Assembly (NCBI RefSeq): GCF_014652315.1
Contig: NZ_BMYO01000010.1
Location: 62,001 to 126,000, forward strand
DNA: 64,000 bases
Direction: 5' to 3'
Source of the DNA: Jeongeupia chitinilytica
Lineage (GTDB): Bacteria > Pseudomonadota > Gammaproteobacteria > Burkholderiales > Chitinibacteraceae
Positions 23,510 through 32,325 of the stretch are shown in pieces. The notes below the pieces were generated by a model that was not told where the DNA came from, did no database searches, and was given only the letters and a program-made list of their open reading frames with translations. A program made the translations under genes and the position numbers. Position 1 is the first letter of the stretch. Every line of letters starts with the position of its first letter.

Positions 23510-26323
23510 TTACCGGAACAGCAGCTCGTAGATGTAGAAGTGCTCGGTCGCCGAGAGGCGGATGTTGTAGGCGGTCTCGATCGGCGCGAACGCGGCCTTG
23601 ATGGCGGCGAATGCCGCATCGTTGACGGCGGCATCGGGTGGCAGCGTCATCTGTAGCGGTTTGCGGTCGATGACGATGCGCTCGACCATGCAGCAGCAGT
23701 GGATCATGAAGCGCAGTGTCACCTTGCGCGACGGCTTGATGTCGAGCTCGCCGCAGATCCGGTGGAACACGGCCTCGATTTCCTGCAGCACCCGGTGCGG
23801 GTTCAGCACCGAAATCTGGTTGATGATGCTTTCGATCGTCACCGTGGCGATGAACTTCATCGACACCTTTTCCAGCATCAGTTCGCGCTCGTCCGCGCTC
23901 ATGCCGAAGTCGAGCATGTCCATCACCAGCTCGGCGCCGTGCTCGGAAAACAGCTCCTCCAGCGACAGGAAGGGCACGTCCGGCAAGCGCGGCAGGAAGG
24001 AGCCGATGATGCCGGCCAGCCGCTCGTTCTCTCCGATGTGCTGGCTGAGCCGGTCGAGCTGTTCGACCTCGGCATGGTCGAGCGTCAGCAGGCGGATCCG
24101 GTCGGTGAGCATGTCGTCGAACACGTCCTCGATCATCTTGCGGATCTTCACCGAGGTACCGAGCCCGGTGACGCACGACACGACGATGACCTTCACTTCG
24201 TCGGCTCCGGCCGGATCGTACAGGTCGTACTCCATCCCCTGCTGCGCCAGCAGCTCGCCCAGCACCTTGAGCTCGGTGGTCTCGAACGACAGATTCATCG
24301 CCACTTCGAGCAGGCCCAGCATCGTCACGTTGCGCAGCAGCAGCGTTTCGATCTTGAACATCTTGCGCACCACCGCGCCGAAGTGCACCAGCGAACCGAG
24401 GTCGACCGCGAGGATCAGCTTCTTGTACTGGTAGTGCGCCACCTGCTTGAGGAACAGCGCCAGCGTGTCGTGTACCGACTGTTCGAACGGCATGTTGATG
24501 GCGGTGACCAGCTCGCGGCCGATCAGCCGGTTCACGTAGTCGGCCATGCTGCTCGCGGTGCTGTCGCCGTGCGAGACCAGGATCATGCCGCAGTCCTGCT
24601 GCAGCCGGTGCGCATGCCGCTGCGACTTGAGCTCGGCCAGCAACAGGCACATGAAGATGAGCTCGGCCGACGGGCAGGTGATCAGGAAGGTTTCCTCGAT
24701 CTTCCTGCACACCAGCCGGGCGTTGTCGTACTCGCCCTTGGCCGCGTCGGCGATCAGGTTGGCCGAGTACAGCCCCGGCACCTTGCCTTTCTTCACGTAG
24801 GCCAGCAGCGTCATCAGGTGGTTGCGCAGGTGGCCGGCAACGGTCTCGCTCATCTTGTAGCCGGTCAGCCCGTCGATGAAGGCGGTCAGCAGCTTGATCT
24901 TCTGCTCGATCTGCAGCCCGTAGACGCCGTCGAGCGTCGGCAGCGGTTCGACCCGGGCGTGATGGATCTTGTGCTCGAACACCGTCTGCAGTTTCTTGCG
25001 CAGGATCAGGCTGATCTCGTTGGCCGGAATCTGGCTGTTCTGCAGCCGCGTGTATTCGTCGGCCAGGTAGGCGTAAAACAGGTCGGCGTCCTTGCGTTCG
25101 AGCGGCAGCAAGGCGGTACGCTCGAGCTTCTGCACGTCGTCCGGCGCGATCGACAGCGTCTCGCCGGCCAGCAGCTCGTCGAGGATCAGCCGGGTACGGA
25201 TGTCGGCGTGCGCGGCCTTGCCGTCGAGCCAGGATTCGTCGACGTTCAGCACCGCACAGCGCTGGGCGAACTGGTTCGCGTAGGCCTGGGCGCAGATGAA
25301 CTGGATGTCGCTCTTGAGCTCGCCGATATTGGCCTCGTACTCGCGGCACAGCAGCTGGCCCAGCAAGGCCTTGCTCACCTTCAGCGCCAGCCCGGTCTTG
25401 CGGCTTTCGGCGTGGAAGAAGCGCACGATCATCTCCAGCCGCTCGTCGAACGAGCGCGCCGACAGCGGCGGCAGGTCGATGACCACCTGGATCCGGCGCA
25501 GGAAGGTGCGCAGCAGCGTCGACTTGATGTTCTCGGTGGTTGCGCAGATCAGCCGGATATTGCTGCTGATCTCCTTGTCGCTCGATCCCAGCCGGCGGTA
25601 GACCCCCTTGTCGAGGATCGAGAACAGCTTTTCCTGCCCCTCGAACGGCAGCCGGTGCACTTCGTCGAGAAACAGGAAACCGCCCTCGGCCTTGGCAACC
25701 AGCCCTTCCTTGGCCGCGGCGGCGCCGGTGAACGCACCCTGCTGGTGACCGAACAGGTGCGAGGTCAGCAGCTCCGGATTGTTGAAGTACTCGGAGCAGT
25801 TGAAATAGACGAAGGGCACCGCCGAATCGCGCGCATGGTCGGCAAAACGGTGCATCAGCTCGGCAAAGTAGGTCTTGCCGACGCCGGACGGGCCGGTGAG
25901 CATCACGTTCAGCCCGTTGGGCGGGTACAGTACCGCCGCCTTGCCCTTCTCGACCGCCTGTTTCAGGCTCTGGTCGTAGCCGATCAGCGCGGCAAACGGA
26001 TCGGCATCGGCCGGTTCGGCGGCTTCGCCAAGCAGCTCGGCCAGTTCGCGCACCTCGTGCACGTCCGGGTCGAGTTCGGCGCCGAGCAGGGCTGCCGCCG
26101 CGGCGCGGTGCAGGAACAGCACCGGGCGGCTCTTGATCTTGATGACCTTGCCTTCGCTGCACAGCGCGTTCAGGTCCTGGCTGACCGAATTGCGCGCCAC
26201 GCCGAGGTTATAGCCGATGGTTTCGGCATCGATGCCGCCACCGTCGCGCAGTGCCTGTACCTTGAGCTGCCGCGTCAGCCGTTCGAGCTCCTGATAGATC
26301 GTGTCCTTTCTGCGTACCGCCAT
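23510..26323 (-). CDS. dgaR: DgaR/LevR-type sigma54-dependent activator with PTS regulation domains
   Basis: Large cytoplasmic activator of 937 residues. In order: N-terminal winged HTH (about 1-75), AAA+ domain (about 105-345) with Walker A GPSGVGKT (144-151), GAFTGA (196-201) for sigma54 contact and Walker B GGFLFLDE (214-221), then PRD1 (about 440-550), an EIIA-Man-like domain around VSHGDSTASSM, an EIIB-Gat-like domain with the phosphorylatable Cys in VVSCVTGLGTS, and PRD2 near the C-terminus. PTS-dependent phosphorylation should tie its activity to substrate flux. The start at ATG 26323 fits the HTH. It precedes the operon it is predicted to control, in the same direction, separated by 333 bp holding the promoter. 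Confidence 0.9.
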   Translation of the reverse strand: MAVRRKDTIYQELERLTRQLKVQALRDGGGIDAETIGYNLGVARNSVSQDLNALCSEGKVIKIKSRPVLFLHRAAAAALLGAELDPDVHEVRELAELLGEAAEPADADPFAALIGYDQSLKQAVEKGKAAVLYPPNGLNVMLTGPSGVGKTYFAELMHRFADHARDSAVPFVYFNCSEYFNNPELLTSHLFGHQQGAFTGAAAAKEGLVAKAEGGFLFLDEVHRLPFEGQEKLFSILDKGVYRRLGSSDKEISSNIRLICATTENIKSTLLRTFLRRIQVVIDLPPLSARSFDERLEMIVRFFHAESRKTGLALKVSKALLGQLLCREYEANIGELKSDIQFICAQAYANQFAQRCAVLNVDESWLDGKAAHADIRTRLILDELLAGETLSIAPDDVQKLERTALLPLERKDADLFYAYLADEYTRLQNSQIPANEISLILRKKLQTVFEHKIHHARVEPLPTLDGVYGLQIEQKIKLLTAFIDGLTGYKMSETVAGHLRNHLMTLLAYVKKGKVPGLYSANLIADAAKGEYDNARLVCRKIEETFLITCPSAELIFMCLLLAELKSQRHAHRLQQDCGMILVSHGDSTASSMADYVNRLIGRELVTAINMPFEQSVHDTLALFLKQVAHYQYKKLILAVDLGSLVHFGAVVRKMFKIETLLLRNVTMLGLLEVAMNLSFETTELKVLGELLAQQGMEYDLYDPAGADEVKVIVVSCVTGLGTSVKIRKMIEDVFDDMLTDRIRLLTLDHAEVEQLDRLSQHIGENERLAGIIGSFLPRLPDVPFLSLEELFSEHGAELVMDMLDFGMSADERELMLEKVSMKFIATVTIESIINQISVLNPHRVLQEIEAVFHRICGELDIKPSRKVTLRFMIHCCCMVERIVIDRKPLQMTLPPDAAVNDAAFAAIKAAFAPIETAYNIRLSATEHFYIYELLFR

Positions 26324-26513
26324 TGCCCGCTCCGTCAAACCAGTCCCGATGATGCCAAAGGCCGCCGCCGGCCGCCTTGATCGTGACCAAGAGGTAGCAC
26401 GGCATGGCCGCACCATGCCATTGGGGTTCGCCCGGCACGGCGTCGCAGGATTGAAACACGCCACTGCTACCCTCGCCGGCTTCAACCGTCGGAGCTCCCG
26501 AGGAGCGGACAGC

Positions 26514-27053
26514 ATGGCGAATACCGTCTACAGCAAGACAGCCCGGGGCCAGGCCGAGATCGATGCGCGCAGTCTGGGTCTGTCGGCCAGGGCGCGCCGG
26601 CTGCTGATCCTGATCGACGGCCGGCGCACACTGGCGGAGATTGCCGTGATCCTCGGCCACGACACGCTGCCGCCGCTGCTCGCCGAACTGCAGGCGCAGG
26701 GCTGCATCGGCACACCCGGCGAGACCGCAAGCGAGGCCGGCGCGACCGTCGAGCCGGCCCCTGCGCCGTCCCCCGTGCAATCCGTGCCCCCGGCAGTGAC
26801 ACAGCAACCGAAGCCGATCGACGCACTCGACCCGATCCGCATCGTCAAGGCCAAGGAGTTGATGACCGAAAGTGCGCAGACCTTTCTCGGCCTGATGGGG
26901 CGCGGGCTGATCAGCGAAATCGAAGCGGTTTCCGACACGCCGGCACTGAAGAACGCCATCGCGCGCTGGAACATGGCCCTGCGCGAATCGCGCAAGGCCG
27001 GCCCCTACGCCGACGAGTTCGTCCAGGCGGTCAAGGTGCTCACCGGGCTCTAA
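26514..27053 (+). CDS. conserved protein of unknown function with N-terminal helical domain
   Basis: Cytoplasmic protein of 179 residues, function unknown. Residues 1-65 (VYSKTARGQAEIDARSLGLSARARRLLILIDGRRTLAEIAVIL) look like a small winged-helix-like module; I have the impression that this pattern recurs in betaproteobacterial hypothetical proteins. A Pro/Ala/Val-rich linker (about 72-105) follows, then a helical C-terminal domain (about 110-179). ATG 26514 is chosen because the upstream in-frame extension lies in the divergent dgaR promoter zone and lacks this pattern. No partner gene is evident: 102 bp to the next same-strand gene. Confidence 0.7.
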   Translation: MANTVYSKTARGQAEIDARSLGLSARARRLLILIDGRRTLAEIAVILGHDTLPPLLAELQAQGCIGTPGETASEAGATVEPAPAPSPVQSVPPAVTQQPKPIDALDPIRIVKAKELMTESAQTFLGLMGRGLISEIEAVSDTPALKNAIARWNMALRESRKAGPYADEFVQAVKVLTGL

Positions 27054-27155
27054 TCGCAACCGCGGCGCCAAGGCGCTTCGGCGCCGCGCCGGGCATGTTT
27101 ATACTGGCGGTCGACCACAGGGCACCCAGCCCGTACAAATCAGGAGACTCGCCGG

Positions 27156-28088
27156 ATGTTCGCCCGCCTTCGCTCGCCCCTTGCGGTACTTGCCGCCGCA
27201 CTCTGCAGCGCCTCGCTGCTCGCACCGCTGCCGGCGCTGGCCGCAGCCAAGGGCGACACCTTCCCGCGTGCCGTGCTGTGGAAGATCGACAAACCGGGCG
27301 TGAAACCGTCGTACCTGTTCGGCACCGCCCATGTCAGCGACCCCAAGGTGACGCAGCTGTCGCCGCAGGTGCAGAAGGCATTCGATGACGCCGACACGGT
27401 CACCACCGAAGTGCGTATCGACTTCAACGGCATGATGGACTTCGCCAAACGCGTGCTGATGCCCGAAGGCGAGCTGCTTACCGACCAGATCGACACCAAG
27501 CACTACCAGAAGCTGCTGCCGGAACTCGCCGCACGCGATTACCCGGAAGTCGCCGCCAAGCGCATGAAGCCGTGGGCCGCGGCCATGCTGCTGATGGTGC
27601 CGAAGAAGAAGGCCGGCGATCTGCCGCTGGACCTGATGCTGGCGAAAATGGCGATCGAGGGCGGCAAGGAATACACCGGCCTAGAAACGATTTCCGAGCA
27701 GGCGTCGGTGTTCGAGACCATCCCGGCCGACAAGCAGAAGACGCTGCTGTATGCGCTGATCGACCAGCAACCCGACGTCGATGCCTACTACAGAAAGCTG
27801 GTCGCGATGTACGTGCAGCGCGACGTCGAAGGCATCGTCCGCTTCGCCGACAAGGACGAAGTCACCCTGCCCGCCGCCGACCAGGCCTTCTTCAACGACT
27901 GGAAGCAGAAGACGCTGATCGACGACCGCAACGACCGGATGGCCGAGCGCATGCAGCCGCAGCTGCTCAAGGGCGGCAGTTTCATCGCCGTCGGCGCGCT
28001 GCACCTGCCGGGCAAGACCGGCCTCGTCGCCCAGCTCAAAAAGCAGGGCTACACGCTGACCCCGATCGACGACCGCAAACGCAAGTAG
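27156..28088 (+). CDS. TraB/GumN family exported protein
   Basis: Exported protein of 310 residues; the signal peptide runs to about residue 30 (LPALAAAKG). The TraB/GumN domain shows the N-terminal FGTAHVSDP motif and the C-terminal GALHLPGKTGL motif, whose GTxH and GxxHLPG residues are thought to form a metalloprotease-like Tiki-type active site. Physiological role in bacteria is poorly known. A good ribosome site (CAGGAG) precedes the ATG. It ends at a hairpin shared with the space before the aldo/keto reductase. Confidence 0.88.
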   Translation: MFARLRSPLAVLAAALCSASLLAPLPALAAAKGDTFPRAVLWKIDKPGVKPSYLFGTAHVSDPKVTQLSPQVQKAFDDADTVTTEVRIDFNGMMDFAKRVLMPEGELLTDQIDTKHYQKLLPELAARDYPEVAAKRMKPWAAAMLLMVPKKKAGDLPLDLMLAKMAIEGGKEYTGLETISEQASVFETIPADKQKTLLYALIDQQPDVDAYYRKLVAMYVQRDVEGIVRFADKDEVTLPAADQAFFNDWKQKTLIDDRNDRMAERMQPQLLKGGSFIAVGALHLPGKTGLVAQLKKQGYTLTPIDDRKRK

Positions 28089-28106
28089 TAGTCTGATCCC
28101 CCCTCC

Positions 28107-28130
28107 CGAAAGCCGGCTCGCCGGCTTTCG
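28107..28130 (+). terminator. hairpin after the TraB/GumN gene
   Basis: CGAAAGCCGG-CTCG-CCGGCTTTCG, a perfect 10-bp stem but without a T-run, so termination may be partial. It lies 19 bp after the stop. Confidence 0.5.
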
Positions 28131-28150
28131 GCATTCTGGAGAACCCGTTC

Positions 28151-29188
28151 ATGCAATACCGTACCCTGCCCGGTACCGAGCTCGACGTCTCGGCCATCTG
28201 CCTCGGCACGATGACCTTCGGCGAGCAGAACAGCGAAGCCGATGCCCACGCACAGCTCGATGCCGCCACCGCGGCCGGCGTCAACTTCATCGATACCGCC
28301 GAGATGTATCCGGTCCCGGCCCGGGCCGAAACGCAGGGACGCACCGAAGCCTACGTCGGCAGCTGGCTGGTGAAGCAGCCGCGTGACAAGGTCATCGTGG
28401 CCACCAAGGTCGCCGGACCGAACCGCGGCATGGACTGGATCCGCGGTGGCCCGCAACTGAACGCCGCGCAGATCGTCGCAGCCTGCGATGCCTCGCTCGC
28501 CCGGCTGCGGACCGATTACATCGACCTCTACCAGGTGCACTGGCCGGCACGCGCGGTGCCGATGTTCGGCACCAGCCAGTACGATCCGGCCGACGAAAAA
28601 CCCGGCATGCCGGACCTCCACGAGCAGCTCGAAGCACTGTCCCGGCTAGTCACCGCCGGCAAGGTGCGCTACCTCGGCACGTCGAACGAAACCGCCTGGG
28701 GCGTGGCCCGCTGGGGCGCGGTTGCCGATGCCGCCGGCCTGCCGCGCATCAGGACGATCCAGAACGTCTACAACCTGATCAACCGGAGCTTCGAGACCGG
28801 CCTCGTCGAAGCCTGCCACCGCGAACAGGTATCGCTGCTGGTCTACAGCCCGCTGGCTTTCGGCCTCCTGAGCGGCAAGTACGTCGCCGACGCCCCAGCC
28901 GACGGCCGGCTGACGCGCTTTCCCGCCTTCGGCTCGCGCTACCGCAAACCGTTCGTCGACGAGGCCGTCGCCGCCTACGCGCAGCTCGCGCTCGAGCACG
29001 GCCTGAGCCCGGCCCAGCTGGCGCTGGCTTTCGTCAACAGCCGCTGGTTCGTCGCCAGCACCATCATCGGAGCCACGACGCTGGCGCAGCTGACCGAGAA
29101 CATCGGCAGCAGCGGGATCCGGCTTTCCGCGGAACTCGAAGCCGGCATCGAAAAGCTATACCGTCAGTATCACAGTCCCGCTTTATAA
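28151..29188 (+). CDS. tas: NADP(H)-dependent aldo/keto reductase, Tas type
   Basis: Cytoplasmic reductase of 345 residues, the length of E. coli Tas. The start MQYRTLPGTELDVSAICLGT, then TMTFGEQNSEADAHAQLD and DTAEMYPVPAR, closely follows the Tas pattern. The tetrad includes D in FIDTAEMY, the Tyr in the same motif, K in VIVATKV and H in YQVHWPAR. The NADP-binding end (ASTIIGATTLAQLTENI) is intact. The physiological substrate is unknown. Downstream, the M20 gene begins after a 4-bp gap, so the two are likely co-transcribed. Confidence 0.92.
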   Translation: MQYRTLPGTELDVSAICLGTMTFGEQNSEADAHAQLDAATAAGVNFIDTAEMYPVPARAETQGRTEAYVGSWLVKQPRDKVIVATKVAGPNRGMDWIRGGPQLNAAQIVAACDASLARLRTDYIDLYQVHWPARAVPMFGTSQYDPADEKPGMPDLHEQLEALSRLVTAGKVRYLGTSNETAWGVARWGAVADAAGLPRIRTIQNVYNLINRSFETGLVEACHREQVSLLVYSPLAFGLLSGKYVADAPADGRLTRFPAFGSRYRKPFVDEAVAAYAQLALEHGLSPAQLALAFVNSRWFVASTIIGATTLAQLTENIGSSGIRLSAELEAGIEKLYRQYHSPAL

Positions 29189-29192
29189 ACCG

Positions 29193-30389
29193 GTGAACCG
29201 CATGCGCGCCCAGGCCGAAGCTCTCCGCGACTACATCGTCGCCATCCGTCGTGATCTCCATCAGCACCCGGAGCTCGGCTACCGCGAAACGCGTACCGCA
29301 CAACAGGTGATCGCGCAGCTCACCACGCTCGGCCTGCCCTATCACGGCGGTGTCGCCGGCACCGGTGTGGTGGCCGAGCTGAAAAAAGGCGACGGCCCGA
29401 CCGTGATCATCCGCGCCGACATGGACGCACTGCCGATCATCGAGGACACCGGCCTGCCGTTTTCGTCCTGCCATCCCGGCGTGATGCATGCCTGCGGCCA
29501 CGACACCCACGTGGCCATGGGCCTGGGTGCGGCGCGGCTGCTGCTCGACGCCGATTTCGCCGGCACCGTGCGTTTCGTGTTCCAGCCGGCCGAGGAAGGC
29601 TGCTACGACGATCCGGACGGCTGGTCGGGCGGACAGCGCATGGTCAAGGAAGGCGTGCATGCCGGCGCCAGCGCGGCGATCGCGCTGCACCAGGTGCCGA
29701 TCCTGCCGACCGGGCAGATCAGCATTCGCGACGGTGCGGTGATGGCCGCCAGCGACGAATTCGAGATCGTGGTCCACGGTCGTGCCGCCCACGCCGGCGT
29801 GTCGCCGCAGGCGGGCATCGACGCGGTCGTCATCGCCGCACAGATCGTCACCACGCTGCAGACCATCGTCGCGCGCAATGTCGGCCCGACCGATACCGCC
29901 GTCGTCAGCGTCGGCACCCTCCAGGGCGGCACGGCGACCAACATCGTTGCCGAACAGGTCCGCCTGACCGGAACGATCCGTACGCTGAACATGGAAACCC
30001 GCGCCCACGTCCACGCCCGCGTCGCGACGATCTGCGAGCACGCCGGCGCGATGCACGGCACCAGCGTCGACTGCCGGATCGCCAACGGCTACCCGGTGAC
30101 GATGAACGATGCCGGCATCGCCGCCATTGCCCGCGGTGCCGCGCGCAACGTGCTCGGCGAAGAGGCGCTGGTCGAACTGCCGCCGCTGATGGGCGGCGAG
30201 GACTTCTCGTTCACCGCGCAGGCGGTGCCGTCGTGCTTCGCGCTGCTTGGCACCCAGGGGCCGGAGCGCAGTCCCTACTCGCTGCACAGCCCGAAAATGG
30301 TCGTCGACGAGTCCGCACTGCCGCTGGGCTCGGCCTGGCTCGCCCAGACCGCGCTCGACCTGCTGGCGCATTTCGCCGCGCCGCGCTAA
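29193..30389 (+). CDS. M20 family metallopeptidase (hippurate hydrolase/N-acyl-amino-acid amidohydrolase-like)
   Basis: Cytoplasmic zinc amidohydrolase of 398 residues. The M20D motifs are visible: ADMDALP, the HACGHDTH metal site, PAEEG with the catalytic Glu, the dimerisation segment HGRAAHAGVSP, and GGEDFS near the end. These enzymes release amino acids from N-acyl or N-benzoyl derivatives. The start may be GTG 29193 or ATG 29202; neither has a strong ribosome site, consistent with translational coupling to tas, whose stop lies 4 bp before the GTG. Confidence 0.9.
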   Translation: MNRMRAQAEALRDYIVAIRRDLHQHPELGYRETRTAQQVIAQLTTLGLPYHGGVAGTGVVAELKKGDGPTVIIRADMDALPIIEDTGLPFSSCHPGVMHACGHDTHVAMGLGAARLLLDADFAGTVRFVFQPAEEGCYDDPDGWSGGQRMVKEGVHAGASAAIALHQVPILPTGQISIRDGAVMAASDEFEIVVHGRAAHAGVSPQAGIDAVVIAAQIVTTLQTIVARNVGPTDTAVVSVGTLQGGTATNIVAEQVRLTGTIRTLNMETRAHVHARVATICEHAGAMHGTSVDCRIANGYPVTMNDAGIAAIARGAARNVLGEEALVELPPLMGGEDFSFTAQAVPSCFALLGTQGPERSPYSLHSPKMVVDESALPLGSAWLAQTALDLLAHFAAPR

Positions 30390-30560
30390 GCACGGCTCAT
30401 CCTCGAGGGCACTTCCTGCCGGTCGCAAACCCAGCTGGCGGCGTTGTACTCACTTGCCGACTCGTACTGTTGTGACCGACGGGAATCCCCGCGGGATGTT
30501 TCGCACGCCTTGCCAGCACCGCTACGCCGCGTTTTGTCCGCCGCTCGAACGAGGGGGCGG

Positions 30561-30950
30561 CTACGCGTCGAAGCGGTAATCGAAGTCGTAGAAATGTCGG
30601 CCGTCGGCAATACGGATCGTCAGCGTCCCGTCCAGACCCGCCAGCTCGCCGGAACCCGAGTCGGGTACCACCGACACCCGCAGTTGCGGCGTGCCGCGGT
30701 GCATCGTGCCGCTGTGCTGCAGCGTGAAGCTGCCGCTGCGGCCGGCCAGCGTGCCGCTGACGCGCTCGATCGCGACATAAGCGGCCGAACCGGCAACGGC
30801 AGTCCCGGCCGACAGCATCTCGCCGACGCTGGTCGCCACCAGATCACCGCTGAAACGCTTGTCGATCGCCCGCCGCCCCAGCGTCCCGTCGGCCGGATCG
30901 TGCAGCTCCAGCGCCTTCAGCCCGACTTCGAATGTCCCGCTTGCCCGCAT
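30561..30950 (-). CDS. DUF3224 domain-containing protein
   Basis: Protein of 129 residues forming a predicted small beta-barrel. The pattern ASGTFEVGLKALE, KRFSGDLVATSVGEMLSAGT, and GSFTLQHSGTM is characteristic of DUF3224, an uncharacterised allene-oxide-cyclase-like family. No signal peptide. A GGAGAAA ribosome site lies directly upstream. The gap to the upstream 234-residue gene is 42 bp on the same strand, so they may form a two-gene unit. Confidence 0.85.
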   Translation of the reverse strand: MRASGTFEVGLKALELHDPADGTLGRRAIDKRFSGDLVATSVGEMLSAGTAVAGSAAYVAIERVSGTLAGRSGSFTLQHSGTMHRGTPQLRVSVVPDSGSGELAGLDGTLTIRIADGRHFYDFDYRFDA

Positions 30951-30992
30951 GTGCTTTCTCCAGAAGTCACCGGCCGGTCCGGCCGGCCGTGC

Positions 30993-31697
30993 TCAATCGT
31001 CGCCGTCGAACAGCTCGCCGGCCTTTTCCAGAATCGCGTCGACGCTGGCGTCGATCAGCGGCGCCATGTAGTCCGACACCTTGTCCATCAGCGCCTCGCC
31101 GGTATCGGCCGCGACCTTGCTGGCGACCTTCTTGAGCGCGGCCTTGAAAATGCCCTTGAGCGAGGTATCGGGTGCGCCGGCCGCGACCAGCGCCAGTCGC
31201 AACGATTCCTTGTCGGCATCGGCCACCGAGTCCTCGGCCAGCGCCGAAATCGCGTCGAGACCGAGCTTGACGATGCTCGGCGAGAACGAGCCGTCCGACA
31301 GGTAGCCGAGCTGCTTCACCTTGGCACGCAGATGATCGGACACCAGCGGGTTTTCGACCTCGAGCACGAAGACTTCGCCGTCCTTCTGGATCAGCGGCTT
31401 TTTCAGCAGCGCCTTCACCTTCGCATCCAGCTCGTCCCCGGACGAGCGCCGCAGCTCGCGGGCGTAGATCAGTCCGCGCGCCTTGGCACGCGTCACGCGC
31501 AGCTTCGACACCAGCTCGTACAGCTCGGGATCGGTCCCGATTGCTCCGGTCTGCTCGAGCGCATTCAGGAAGAGCAGCTCGACTTCACCCTTGGGCAGCG
31601 CGCCAAAAACCGGATTCAGGTAACCGGCGAGCAGATCGCTCAGCGCCTTGCGTACCGTGGCCTCGTCCACCCGCTCGATGATGTCCGCGACATCCAT
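30993..31697 (-). CDS. hypothetical protein, mostly helical (234 residues)
   Basis: I do not recognise a family. No signal peptide or membrane helix. The N-terminal half (about 1-125) has a structured pattern, ALPKGEVELLFLNALEQTG and YELVSKLRVTRAKARGLIY, resembling a helix-turn-helix-like or nucleic-acid-contacting module. The C-terminal part (about 130-234) is a run of Ala/Lys/Asp-rich amphipathic helices ending acidic (LFDGDD). ATG 31697 has a modest purine-rich leader. A longer frame reaches 32192 but overlaps the divergent yjdM promoter and start, and is rejected. Confidence 0.65.
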   Translation of the reverse strand: MDVADIIERVDEATVRKALSDLLAGYLNPVFGALPKGEVELLFLNALEQTGAIGTDPELYELVSKLRVTRAKARGLIYARELRRSSGDELDAKVKALLKKPLIQKDGEVFVLEVENPLVSDHLRAKVKQLGYLSDGSFSPSIVKLGLDAISALAEDSVADADKESLRLALVAAGAPDTSLKGIFKAALKKVASKVAADTGEALMDKVSDYMAPLIDASVDAILEKAGELFDGDD

Positions 31698-31916
31698 GCT
31701 CGTGTCTCCATTTCGTCTGGCGCCCGTCGGGCCACCCGCTCCTGAATAGCCGGAATCGGTCATTTCGCCAACAAAAATGACGATCTGCACCCGACATTCA
31801 TCAGCTTTAAGACAGTTTTGCGCATGGCCCGGCGCCACACGGTGTGCATACTCCCGCGGGCATCGCGACACGGCGGGCTTATACTGCCGGCCTCGCATTC
31901 TCACCGGAGCCCAGCC

Positions 31917-32258
31917 ATGTCGACCCTCCCCGCCTGCCCGCAATGTGCGATGGAGAACATCTACCCGGACGGCGACAACCTCGTCTGCGCCGACTGCGGC
32001 CACGAGTGGAACCCGCAGTCGGTGGCGGCCAGCGACGATGAAGCCCGCGTCGTGCGCGATGCCAACGGCACGGTCCTGCACGACGGCGACGCGGTGGTGC
32101 TGATCAAGGACCTGAAGGTCAAGGGGTCGTCGATCACGCTCAAGCAGGGCAGCAAGGTCAAAAGCATCCGCATTGTCGGCAACGGCGATCACGAAGTCGA
32201 CTGCAAGCTCGATGCCGGCCAGTTCATGCTCAAGGCCTGCTTCCTGAAAAAAGCCTGA
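31917..32258 (+). CDS. yjdM: zinc-ribbon alkylphosphonate utilisation-like protein YjdM
   Basis: Small cytoplasmic protein of 113 residues, formerly called PhnA. A four-cysteine zinc ribbon (C7, C10, C24, C27) is followed by the YjdM barrel (VLHDGDAVVLIKDLKVKGSS). No true phosphonatase activity is established for the family. A TATACT-type -10 box lies at 31880-31885, before the CCGGAG leader. It is transcribed divergently from the 234-residue gene and ends at a strong bidirectional terminator. Confidence 0.93.
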   Translation: MSTLPACPQCAMENIYPDGDNLVCADCGHEWNPQSVAASDDEARVVRDANGTVLHDGDAVVLIKDLKVKGSSITLKQGSKVKSIRIVGNGDHEVDCKLDAGQFMLKACFLKKA

Positions 32259-32274
32259 TCGCTGCCGGGCAAAG

Positions 32275-32306
32275 AAAAACGCACATCCCCGGATGTGCGT
32301 TTTTCC
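32275..32306. terminator. bidirectional terminator between yjdM and the chemoreceptor gene
   Basis: AAAAACGCACATCC-CC-GGATGTGCGTTTTT: A-run and T-run on both sides, serving yjdM on the plus and the chemoreceptor on the minus strand. Confidence 0.88.
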
Positions 32307-32325
32307 TTTCGCGACGCCGGCCGGA

